The notes under the pieces: generated by a model
What the model was told of the DNA's origin: nothing
Seen by the model: the letters and a program-made list of their open reading frames with translations, nothing else
Databases searched by the model: none
Translations under genes and position numbers: made by a program
DNA from: Shimia_B sp038528385
Lineage (GTDB): Bacteria > Pseudomonadota > Alphaproteobacteria > Rhodobacterales > Rhodobacteraceae
DNA: 64,000 nucleotides
Direction: 5' to 3'
Assembly (NCBI GenBank): GCA_038528385.1
Contig: JBCBET010000001.1
Span: 806,001-870,000, forward strand
Part shown: piece by piece, positions 9,106-15,666 of the stretch
Layout of the letters: every line of letters begins with the position of its first letter
Position numbering within the stretch: the stretch's first letter is position 1

Positions 9106-9873
9106 CTACTCGAACTGCTCGCGGATGAGCCGCTCCTCGAGCCCGTGGCCTGGATCGAAGAGGATGCGGTGCTCAACTTCGCTCCAGCTCTCGATTTCCA
9201 CCTGCACGACATCGCGCACATTGCGGCCGTCGGCATCGGCCATGACGGGCCGCTTCTCCCCCCCGATCACCTCGAAGCGCACCTTTGCGCGCTTGGGCAG
9301 GAGCGCCCCGCGCCAGCGCCGCGGCCGGTAGGCGGCCACGGGCGTGAGCGTCAGCACCTCCGATCCGATGGGTACGATGGGTCCGTGTGCGCTGTAGTTA
9401 TAGGCGGTGGACCCGGCAGGCGTGGCCACGAGCGCGCCGTCGCAGGCGAGCTCGGCCATGCGGAGCTTGTCATCCACGTAGATGCGCAGCTTCGCCGCCT
9501 GCGGCCCCTGCCGGAGCAGCGAGACCTCGTTGATCGCGAGCCGCTCGGTCACCGAACCGTCGACACCGGTGGCGCGCATGCGCAGCGGGTTGATCACCGC
9601 CTCCTCCGCCGCCGCCAGCCGGAAGAGCAGGTCCTCCTCCCGGTACTCGTTCATGAGAAACCCCACCGTCCCCCGGTTCATCCCGTAAACCGGCACCGGA
9701 GAGCCCTCGGTGGCGTGCAGCGTTTGAAGCATGAAACCGTCCCCGCCGAGGGCCACGATCACCTCCGCCTCGGCCACATCCACGTGGCCGTGGCGCTCCG
9801 TGAGCCGGTCTCGGGCCTCCTGCGCGAGTGCCACGTCGCTGGCCACAAAGGCGATCTTCTGCTTTTGGGCCAC
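9106..9873 (-). CDS. nadK: NAD kinase
   Basis: Phosphorylates NAD to NADP in the cytosol. The protein has the diagnostic ALGGDGFML motif near residue 44 and the conserved ATPAGSTAYNYSAHGPIVP block further along. With GTG 9873 as start it is 255 residues, normal for alphaproteobacterial NadK; GGGGGA lies about 6 bases upstream. The longer in-frame extension (to 10029) does not look like protein. It is divergent from glyA, sharing a 170-base intergenic region. Confidence 0.94.
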   Translation of the reverse strand: MAQKQKIAFVASDVALAQEARDRLTERHGHVDVAEAEVIVALGGDGFMLQTLHATEGSPVPVYGMNRGTVGFLMNEYREEDLLFRLAAAEEAVINPLRMRATGVDGSVTERLAINEVSLLRQGPQAAKLRIYVDDKLRMAELACDGALVATPAGSTAYNYSAHGPIVPIGSEVLTLTPVAAYRPRRWRGALLPKRAKVRFEVIGGEKRPVMADADGRNVRDVVQVEIESWSEVEHRILFDPGHGLEERLIREQFE

Positions 9874-9957
9874 GCGCGTCCCCCGGGGTCGTGTTTCCCA
9901 AAGACTGCGCCGGTCACGATCCGAAAGGCAAGTCACCAATCGGCATCGGCTGGCGCG

Positions 9958-10001
9958 CCCCGGCGTTGCAAATGCCGGGGATTGCGGTATTCCCACGCAA
10001 T
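9958..10001 (+). promoter_or_regulatory. Two adjacent hairpins between nadK and glyA
   Basis: CCCCGGC-N9-GCCGGGG (9958-9980) is followed immediately by ATTGCG-N9-CGCAAT (9981-10001). Both stems are perfect and end 42 bases before the glyA start. They could be a leader RNA structure or operator for glyA. I could not match them to a riboswitch class. Confidence 0.4.
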
Positions 10002-10043
10002 CCCGCGCGCTAGAGAGACGCGACCTCATCTGGAGAGAGCCCC

Positions 10044-11330
10044 ATGAACGCCCCGCACCGTGAAGCCGCCTTCTTTTCCAAATCCCTCGCCGACACCGAC
10101 GCCGAGCTTTTCGGTGCCATCGAACAGGAACTGGGCCGTCAGCGCGACGAGATCGAGCTGATCGCCTCCGAGAACATCGTCTCGAAGGCGGTGCTGGAGG
10201 CGCAGGGCTCGGTCATGACGAACAAGTACGCGGAGGGCTACCCGGGCCGCCGCTATTACGGTGGGTGCCAGTACGTGGACGTGGCCGAAAACCTCGCCAT
10301 CGAACGGGCCTGCAAGCTCTTCGGCGTGGCCTTCGCCAACGTGCAGCCCAATTCCGGCTCCCAGGCCAACCAGGGCGTGTTCCAGGCGCTGCTCCAGCCC
10401 GGTGACACGATCCTCGGCATGTCGCTCGACGCCGGCGGCCATCTCACCCACGGTGCGAAGCCCAACCAGTCCGGCAAGTGGTTCAACGCGGTCCAGTACG
10501 GCGTGAGCCGGGAGACGAACCTCATCGACTACGACGAACTCGCGCGGCTCGCAGAGGAGCACAAGCCGCAGATGATCATCGCGGGCGGCTCGGCCATCCC
10601 ACGCCACCTCGACTTTGCCAAGTTCCGCGAGATCGCCGACAGCGTGGGCGCCTATCTGCTGGCGGACGTAGCACACTTCGCGGGCCTCATCGCGGCGGGC
10701 GTCTACCCCGACCCGTTCCCGCATGTCGACGTGGCCACAACCACGACCCACAAGACCCTCCGCGGCCCCCGCGGCGGCATGATCCTCACGAATGACGAGG
10801 CGATGGCCAAGAAGTTCAACTCCGCCATCTTCCCCGGCATCCAGGGCGGGCCGCTCATGCATGTCATCGCGGCCAAGGCCGTGGCCTTCGGCGAGGCGCT
10901 GCGCCCGGAATTCAAGACCTACCAGAGCCAAGTGATCAAGAACGCCCAGGCCCTGGCCGACCAGCTCGAAAAGGGCGGGCTCGCCACGGTCACGAACGGC
11001 ACGGACACCCACGTCATGCTCGTGGACCTGCGGCCCAAGGGCGTGAAGGGCAACGCAACGGAAACGGCGCTCGGCCGTGCGCATATCACTTGCAACAAGA
11101 ACGGGGTGCCATTCGATCCCGAGAAGCCCATGGTCACATCCGGCATCCGGCTCGGCTCCCCCGCCGGCACGACGCGCGGCTTCGGCGAGGGCGAGTTCCG
11201 CCAGATCGGCGACTGGATCAACGAGGTCGTCGACGGGCTCGCCGCCCATGGGGCCGATGCCAACGAGGCCGTGGAAGCCAAGGTCAAGGCCGAGGTCGCC
11301 GGAATGTGCGCCCGCTTCCCTCTCTACTGA
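10044..11330 (+). CDS. glyA: Serine hydroxymethyltransferase
   Basis: A PLP enzyme interconverting serine and glycine while charging tetrahydrofolate with a one-carbon unit. It has 428 residues, the standard length. Signature stretches include IELIASENIVSKAVLEAQGS near residue 35, YAEGYPGRRYYGG, and VATTTTHKTLRGPRGG near 232 with the Schiff-base lysine. ATG 10044 is preceded by GGAGAG. A strong terminator follows the stop. It appears monocistronic. Confidence 0.97.
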   Translation: MNAPHREAAFFSKSLADTDAELFGAIEQELGRQRDEIELIASENIVSKAVLEAQGSVMTNKYAEGYPGRRYYGGCQYVDVAENLAIERACKLFGVAFANVQPNSGSQANQGVFQALLQPGDTILGMSLDAGGHLTHGAKPNQSGKWFNAVQYGVSRETNLIDYDELARLAEEHKPQMIIAGGSAIPRHLDFAKFREIADSVGAYLLADVAHFAGLIAAGVYPDPFPHVDVATTTTHKTLRGPRGGMILTNDEAMAKKFNSAIFPGIQGGPLMHVIAAKAVAFGEALRPEFKTYQSQVIKNAQALADQLEKGGLATVTNGTDTHVMLVDLRPKGVKGNATETALGRAHITCNKNGVPFDPEKPMVTSGIRLGSPAGTTRGFGEGEFRQIGDWINEVVDGLAAHGADANEAVEAKVKAEVAGMCARFPLY

Positions 11331-11351
11331 CGTCGGTCAGACTTTCGGCGC

Positions 11352-11378
11352 AAGGCCTCGGACCCCGTCCGGGGCCTT
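11352..11378 (+). terminator. glyA terminator hairpin
   Basis: The 27-base sequence starting AAGGCCTCGGACCCC folds into an almost perfect 12-bp stem with a three-base loop, 21 bases after the glyA stop. The following sequence is only modestly T-rich (CGCCTTCCC). Confidence 0.7.
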
Positions 11379-11395
11379 CGCCTTCCCGCCCGCGC

Positions 11396-11758
11396 TCAGG
11401 CCACCCACGCCCAGAGCCCGCCGAGAACGAGCGCGGCCAGGGACAGGTTCACGATCACGGTCGTCGCGATGTCGAGGGCAACGCGCCCGCGTCTCTCCGC
11501 GTCGCTCAGCCCCTCCAGATGCATGTATAGCGCCGTCTCCGCCCGCTCGAACGCCGCCGTGTCGATCTCGGCCGGCTCGTGGGAATTGCCCAGCGCCGCC
11601 TCCACGCGGACGAGGGCTTCGGCCTGCCGCACCTCATAGCGCGGCAGCGTGCGCCTGATCTTCCGGAGCTGACGGCCAAGGTCCCCGCCAATGCCATAAT
11701 TCGTTGCGATGGCCGCGCGGAGCATGGCGAGCCGATCAGAGGCGTCCTGGGGGTCCAT
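11396..11758 (-). CDS. Small tail-anchored membrane protein, function unknown
   Basis: A 120-residue protein not matched to a known family. The first 90 residues are soluble and helical in character (MDPQDASDRLAMLRAAIATN, then RYEVRQAEALVRVEAAL). One C-terminal membrane segment, TTVIVNLSLAALVLGGLWAW, ends almost at the stop, as in a tail-anchored protein. Codon use is typical of the region. It converges with glyA and is divergent from the esterase, 59 bases from its start. Confidence 0.6.
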   Translation of the reverse strand: MDPQDASDRLAMLRAAIATNYGIGGDLGRQLRKIRRTLPRYEVRQAEALVRVEAALGNSHEPAEIDTAAFERAETALYMHLEGLSDAERRGRVALDIATTVIVNLSLAALVLGGLWAWVA

Positions 11759-11817
11759 CGCCCGAGCCTAGCGCGCCCGCTCTGGTCAGGCCACTACCAT
11801 CCACGCTACGCAGGGGC

Positions 11818-12576
11818 ATGTTGAATTCAATCACTTACGGCACTGGCGGACCACCGCTCGTGATCGCTCACGGGCTTTTCGGCTCCGCCCGGAACTGGGG
11901 GGTGATCGCCAAGCGCCTCGCCGAGAGGCGCCAGGTGATCTGCGTGGACATGCGCAACCACGCGGGCAGCTTCTGGTCCGACGACATGGGCTACGAGGCC
12001 ATGGCCGCCGACCTCGCCGAGGTGATCCGACCGCTGGGGACAGTGGACCTCCTCGGCCATTCCATGGGCGGCAAGGCCGCAATGGTCGCCGCGCTCGGCG
12101 GTGCCCCGACACGCCGCCTCGTCGTGGCGGACATCGCGCCGGTCCCCTACACGCACACGCAGATGCACTTCATCGACGCCATGGAGCGGCTCGACCTCGA
12201 GAGCCTCACCACCCGGGCGGAGGCCGATGCGGCTCTCCAGAAAGGTGGTGATGGCGGCTTCGAATTCCCGCGGCTTCTCGGCGTGCAACCAATGCCCCGC
12301 GCCGGGGATCTTGGCAAACCGAGCGGAGGGGAAATGGCGTTTGATGGCATGGCGGATATCCTCGGCTTTCCCGATCTCGACGACGCTTGGGACGGAGAGG
12401 CGCTGTTTCTCTCCGGCGCGCTGTCGGACTACGTCAGCCCCGACGCCCGCCCCGCCATCAAACGCCATTTCCCCTCCGCTCGGTTTGCCAAGATCCCCGG
12501 CGCGGGGCATTGGTTGCACGCCGAGAAGCCGCGGGAATTCGAAGCCGCCATCACCACCTTTCTGGAGAGCCCATGA
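11818..12576 (+). CDS. Alpha/beta-fold hydrolase (YbfF-type esterase) with an antisense-duplicated segment
   Basis: A 252-residue hydrolase with IAHGLFGSARNWG near residue 16, nucleophile elbow GHSMGG (Ser82), likely acid Asp204 in SGALSDYV, and catalytic His231 in GAGHWLHAEKP. The triad is therefore intact. Residues about 139-177 do not look like the family's cap helices. They are translated from 12231-12348, a perfect reverse-complement copy of the gene's own 3' end (12454-12571). The frame and the overall family length are nevertheless preserved. This has probably altered substrate binding or folding. ATG 11818 follows CAGGGGC. The stop overlaps the rbsD start (ATGA). Confidence 0.85.
   Translation: MLNSITYGTGGPPLVIAHGLFGSARNWGVIAKRLAERRQVICVDMRNHAGSFWSDDMGYEAMAADLAEVIRPLGTVDLLGHSMGGKAAMVAALGGAPTRRLVVADIAPVPYTHTQMHFIDAMERLDLESLTTRAEADAALQKGGDGGFEFPRLLGVQPMPRAGDLGKPSGGEMAFDGMADILGFPDLDDAWDGEALFLSGALSDYVSPDARPAIKRHFPSARFAKIPGAGHWLHAEKPREFEAAITTFLESP
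12231..12348 (+). repeat. Left arm of 118-bp perfect inverted repeat
   Basis: Begins GGCTCTCCAGAAAGGTGGTG and ends TTTGATGGC. It is the exact reverse complement of 12454-12571, with a 105-bp spacer between them. It lies inside the esterase gene and replaces its expected middle region. It is probably the derived copy, since the right arm encodes recognisable family sequence. Confidence 0.95.
12454..12571 (-). repeat. Right arm of 118-bp perfect inverted repeat
   Basis: The likely original copy: it encodes the esterase C-terminus including the catalytic-histidine block. It ends one base before the rbsD start codon. All 118 positions match the left arm by eye. Confidence 0.95.
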
Positions 12577-12947
12577 AATCGTCAGGCATTCTCAACGCCC
12601 GCCTCGCGGGCCTCATCGCAGGTCTCGGGCATACCGATTCGCTCGTCATCGCCGATGCCGGGCTGCCGATCCCGCGCGGGGTGGAGGCGGTGGACCTCGC
12701 GGTGCGTCTCGGGGTGCCGGGTTTCTGGCCGGTGCTCGACGCGGTACTGGCCGAAATGGTCGTGGAGGCGGCGTTCGTGGCCGAAGAAGCGGGCGCGCTC
12801 ATGGCGGATTTCGAACGCCGCCTTCCCGTAAAAACCGTTTCCCACGAAGAACTTAAGCGGATGTCGGCGGCGGCGAGGGTTGTTGTGCGGACGGGGGAGG
12901 GCACGCCTTACGCCAATATCGTCCTGCAGGCGGGCGTGGCGTTTTAA
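12573..12947 (+). CDS. rbsD: RbsD/FucU-family sugar pyranase (D-ribose pyranase)
   Basis: Catalyses anomer or pyran-furan exchange of ribose-type sugars in the cytosol. The 124-residue protein has the family N-terminus MKSSGILNARLAGLIAGLGH with the conserved His20, IADAGLPIP, the middle EMVVEAAFVAEE, and the C-terminal GEGTPYANIVLQAGV. Its ATG overlaps the esterase stop, so the two are translationally coupled. No ribose transporter or ribokinase is nearby, which is unusual for RbsD. A fucose-mutarotase assignment is possible but the spacing fits RbsD better. Confidence 0.85.
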   Translation: MKSSGILNARLAGLIAGLGHTDSLVIADAGLPIPRGVEAVDLAVRLGVPGFWPVLDAVLAEMVVEAAFVAEEAGALMADFERRLPVKTVSHEELKRMSAAARVVVRTGEGTPYANIVLQAGVAF

Positions 12948-12981
12948 GGCTTCGTTAAGGACGCAAGGGCATGGTTAACGC

Positions 12982-13413
12982 ATGCTCGACACCGCCCCCA
13001 CCACCCGCCTTCACCGCTGCGCGCTCCTCCACGAGGACCCGCAAAGCACCGCCATCACGGACCATATCGCCCTCGTGCGCAGCGCCTTCGCCGCCGAACG
13101 CGCCCAGGCCCCCATGGAGACGCACGCCGCCTGCATTCTCCCCAACGGCCTCTATTTTGTGCTGGGCACCCGTGAAGCCGACGATATCTGCCACCGCCTC
13201 ACCCGCCTCTCGGCCTCGCTCCGCGCCCATAGCGCGGGCGCGATCCGCCTCGTCGCCCCGGCCCATGCCCGCATCCCGGAGGGCGGGCGCGACGCCGCCT
13301 GCCGCGCCTGCGAGGAGATGCCGGTGACCTGGGAACTCTGCGACCGCGCGGAGGACTGGCCCTACAGCTCCCTCCACCGCAGGGCGGCCGCGCGGCAGAA
13401 AGAGGTGTCTTAA
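12982..13413 (+). CDS. Degenerate REP-associated (Y1/IS200-like) transposase-like protein
   Basis: A 143-residue protein. Its layout recalls REP-associated tyrosine transposases: an N-terminal strand and helix (DHIALVRSAFAAERAQ), a central strand (THAACILPNGLYFVLG) where those enzymes carry the metal-binding PDHLH motif, and a C-terminal DWPYSSLHR that is very characteristic of them. The His-x-His pair is absent, so it cannot be an active HUH nuclease. The segment that normally carries the catalytic tyrosine also looks short. It may be a relic or a domesticated protein. It lies 34 bases after rbsD. I am moderately sure of the family. Confidence 0.5.
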   Translation: MLDTAPTTRLHRCALLHEDPQSTAITDHIALVRSAFAAERAQAPMETHAACILPNGLYFVLGTREADDICHRLTRLSASLRAHSAGAIRLVAPAHARIPEGGRDAACRACEEMPVTWELCDRAEDWPYSSLHRRAAARQKEVS

Positions 13414-13798
13414 GCAGATCTTCACCGTCCGGCGGGGTCACGAAGGCCGCTGGTGACGGATCGTTCACACTCGGACCAAGGCACAAGCCGTACACAACCT
13501 GTACACAGCCCGTATGCACTGGTCTCGCTCGGGTGGCCCCGCGCATAAAGGTTAACGCCGCCCGGAAAAGGAGCACCCAGCTCCGATTAGAGCGCGCCCA
13601 CCGCCACGCCCCGACGCAGGCCAGCGCGGAGCCGGAGACCTCCGCCGCATCCAACTCACCCGCGCCAAGGAACGCAGCACCCTGGAGAACCACGGGTTGG
13701 AGCCCGTGCCGGGCGGGGAAGTGGAGGTGGTGGTGGAGGAGAAGGTGAGGCGGAGGTGGTGGTGGTGGTAAGGGAAGTCACTCGCGTGGCTCCCATGA
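13414..13798. other. Intergenic region with TGTAC repeat and G-rich tract
   Basis: No convincing gene in 385 bases. At 13481-13518 lies a run of three 11-base GTAC-containing units (CCGTACACAAC, CTGTACACAGC, CCGTATGCAC). It matches, in reverse complement, the element at 51617-51654. At about 13717-13773 there is a purine-rich tract of GGAGGTGGTGGTGG type, close to a simple repeat. The GC-rich to AT-rich transition of the island is near 13790. Confidence 0.5.
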
Positions 13799-14512
13799 TC
13801 AAAGTAGCGACCCGTCATCACCGGATGCCTTCTTCGCGGCTTCTGCACGCCTCCGCATGAGTATCAGTTCCCAAATTGAGTACGTCTCAAGAACTGCTCT
13901 CTCTACTTCATCTAGGCTGTACGCAGGAGATCCAACAAGCTCTTCAATTTCACATTTTCGGAGACCTGCGGATACCCGCGGTGTCTTTAGGATCGCCACC
14001 TTGGCTGACCGCAGATCGCCCAAAAGGGCCGTGTGGTGGATCAGCGACTTCATCATTTGCTTGCCACCATTCGTCAAGTTCATGGTGGAACGAACATCAA
14101 GGTTCACAACAAATAATTCGCCACCGACAATCACCGCAACGTCCGCGCAGAACTTTATTGTTCCTGTGGTGGATCGGAATGGCTCTGGATTTGCGATAAC
14201 TGCCCGGGCACCAGTCTGATCTCGCCATTCCATGATTGCTTGCGCAACAGCTATATTAGCTGTTTCCTGCTCGTCTCGATGACACGCCCGACGTATTCCG
14301 CTCAGTATTGCCTCGTCGGTGTCGGGTCTCAGCACTCCAAACAGGCCGGAGCTTACAGCGAGAATCTTGGGGAACGCAGCGTGAACGGGCTGATAGCCCC
14401 AAAACACTTTGGGCGTCTCTAAGCTCTCTAAGTGAGACCACTTCTTAGTCGTTGGAAGTGCCGCGTTGTTCACTAGGTCGGTTGGGCTCAGGCGGGAAAT
14501 CTTCGATGACAT
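13799..14512 (-). CDS. Uncharacterised protein encoded with a Panacea-domain gene; possible toxin/effector
   Basis: Unrecognised, 237 residues from ATG 14512 (MSSKISRLSPTDLVN). The N-terminal 60 residues include KVFWGYQPVHAAFPKILAVS. The centre has a beta-rich stretch, KFCADVAVIVGGELFVVNLD, ending in an acidic residue and Arg (NLDVRST). This loosely recalls the strand-turn-strand core of PD-(D/E)xK nucleases, though the match is weak. The C-terminus is a charged helix. It overlaps the upstream Panacea gene by 68 bases on the same strand, so the two are tightly coupled. It is AT-rich like its partner. A toxin or effector role is inference from position only. Confidence 0.6.
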   Translation of the reverse strand: MSSKISRLSPTDLVNNAALPTTKKWSHLESLETPKVFWGYQPVHAAFPKILAVSSGLFGVLRPDTDEAILSGIRRACHRDEQETANIAVAQAIMEWRDQTGARAVIANPEPFRSTTGTIKFCADVAVIVGGELFVVNLDVRSTMNLTNGGKQMMKSLIHHTALLGDLRSAKVAILKTPRVSAGLRKCEIEELVGSPAYSLDEVERAVLETYSIWELILMRRRAEAAKKASGDDGSLL

Positions 14513-15026
14513 CGTCCAACTCTCCAAGGTCGCCCATCGGCAAGATGTGGCGGTGATAGCGCTCCCTAATAACACTATCTGGTATCCTGACCTGTGACGC
14601 AAGGTTAACCTTGGCACTCTCTTTGATCGAGTGCCAAGCTCCGCCATTCACATGCGACTTTTTCCTGAGCTGAGAAGCGGTTAAGTTGCGAAGTTGAAGA
14701 ACGGTTTCTGCAATAAGAGTTTTCGCCCTTTGTTCCGCAGGAGGAGGAATGAGTTTGCTTTCCCCGGTGATGAGATTCGTGGAACTGCTGCGCCTCGAGA
14801 TTGGCATACTCCCGAAGTCCCTAAACTCGCGGTATATCAGGGGGTGTACAGGGCCGTGATCCCAAGCCTCAAAGTACCCTTCGACAAGTGCCTCATTGAA
14901 CCTAACGAGATAAAGCCCGTGACAGAAGTAAAGGAGTTTCTGCAATTCTAATTGGGTGGTTTGATACCCAAAATGCTGCCGAACGATCAGAATGTAATTC
15001 GCTACAGCTCTGGGATCGTAGGGCAC
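14445..15026 (-). CDS. Panacea/SocA-like antitoxin-domain protein
   Basis: A 193-residue protein with the SocA/Panacea hallmarks: VANYILIVRQHFGYQTTQLE, then LQKLLYFCHGLYLVRFNEAL and YFEAWDHGPVHPLIYREFRD. The family includes the ClpXP adaptor antitoxin SocA, and Panacea domains are known as antitoxins paired with many unrelated toxins. Start is GTG 15026, one base after the stop of the lepA remnant, so the gene may once have followed lepA directly. It is AT-rich relative to the window. The C-terminus is disordered and overlaps the downstream gene. Confidence 0.82.
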   Translation of the reverse strand: MPYDPRAVANYILIVRQHFGYQTTQLELQKLLYFCHGLYLVRFNEALVEGYFEAWDHGPVHPLIYREFRDFGSMPISRRSSSTNLITGESKLIPPPAEQRAKTLIAETVLQLRNLTASQLRKKSHVNGGAWHSIKESAKVNLASQVRIPDSVIRERYHRHILPMGDLGELDDVIEDFPPEPNRPSEQRGTSND

Positions 15027-15027
15027 T

Positions 15028-15152
15028 CTAGCTGTCCATCTTTAGCGCCGGGATAATCGCCTCTTGGGTGATATCAACCTGCCCAAAACTAGCGAATCTT
15101 TTACCAGCTTTTTGCCTGTGCAGCAATTTCTTCTTCCGGGTGGCGTCGCCGC
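15028..15152 (-). pseudogene. Second, degenerate copy of the lepA 3' end
   Basis: In frame this encodes GDATRKKKLLHRQKAGKRF, then GQVDITQEAIIPALKMDS and a stop. That is clearly homologous to the end of the intact LepA in this window (GDASRKKKLLEKQKAGKKK, then GKVDIPQEAFISALKMDG). The DNA is only about 70% identical overall, and more AT-rich. A 25-base block (15128-15152) differs at one position from 15770-15794. The homology stops exactly at the DUF2442 stop codon. No start codon or other LepA domain is present. Confidence 0.9.
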
Positions 15153-15386
15153 TCACTCCGCCGCCACCTTCGGCGCCTCGGACAGGAGCGCAGGCACGGA
15201 GACATCCTCGTCCAGCGTCTCCCAATGGAGCCCGAAGGCCGTGATCGTCACGGCGGAACGCTCTTCCACCGTTGCCGCCAGTAGCCGGGGGAACCATGCG
15301 AGGGGCACGCCGAGGGTGCGGCCGTCCTCGAGGGAGACCCACATCGTGTCGTCGTCGAAGCGGACGTCAGTTGCTGAAATGGTCAT
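15153..15386 (-). CDS. DUF2442 domain protein
   Basis: A 77-residue protein with the DUF2442 pattern: VRFDDDTMWVSLEDGRTLGV, the PLAWFPRLLAAT core, and GLHWETLDEDVSVPALL at the C-terminus. DUF2442 proteins are usually encoded right after a DUF4160 gene, as here with a 20-base overlap. Such pairs are often suggested to be toxin-antitoxin-like modules, but I know of no settled biochemical role. GC-rich like the host. Its stop abuts the lepA remnant. Confidence 0.85.
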   Translation of the reverse strand: MTISATDVRFDDDTMWVSLEDGRTLGVPLAWFPRLLAATVEERSAVTITAFGLHWETLDEDVSVPALLSEAPKVAAE

Positions 15387-15612
15387 GCCATCCCCGGATG
15401 ATGGTGTCTGAATGGGCTTCTACCATGGACGCCAATTTGCGCAAAGTGCGGGCGTCGAAGCCGTGGGAGCGGGCGAGGCGGATTTCGGGCTCGAGCCAGA
15501 ATTTCGCTTCCGCGCGGCCCTGCATGATGTGGACATGGACCGGCTCGCGGGGATCGCCCTCGTTAGAGTAGAAGAAGAAGCGGTAGCCGTCCTGGCGGAA
15601 CACGGTGGGCAT
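15367..15612 (-). CDS. DUF4160 domain protein
   Basis: An 81-residue protein starting MPTVFRQDGYRFFFYSNEGD, followed by EPVHVHIMQGRAEAKFWLEP and a helical tail ending IIRGWHDHF. This is the DUF4160 pattern. ATG 15612 fits the family N-terminus; the frame is open 12 codons further. It overlaps DUF2442, so the two are coupled. The pair lies between the two copies of the lepA 3' end, which makes it a candidate cargo module. Confidence 0.85.
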   Translation of the reverse strand: MPTVFRQDGYRFFFYSNEGDPREPVHVHIMQGRAEAKFWLEPEIRLARSHGFDARTLRKLASMVEAHSDTIIRGWHDHFSN

Positions 15613-15637
15613 GGACCGAATTTGACGGAGGCAAAGG

Positions 15638-15656
15638 CCCCGGATCAAGTCCGGGG
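15638..15656 (-). terminator. lepA terminator-like hairpin
   Basis: CCCCGGA-TCAAG-TCCGGGG lies 10 bases past the lepA stop. Read on the minus strand it is CCCCGGACTTGATCCGGGG followed by CCTTTGCC. This hairpin is a familiar dispersed terminator-like element in alphaproteobacterial genomes. Confidence 0.7.
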
Positions 15657-15666
15657 CGGGGAGGTT

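Noticed and set aside
13533..13748. Short open frame in the gap before the Panacea island
   Set aside because: Low-complexity translation ending in a run of tryptophan and arginine from the GGT-rich tract; no homology seen.
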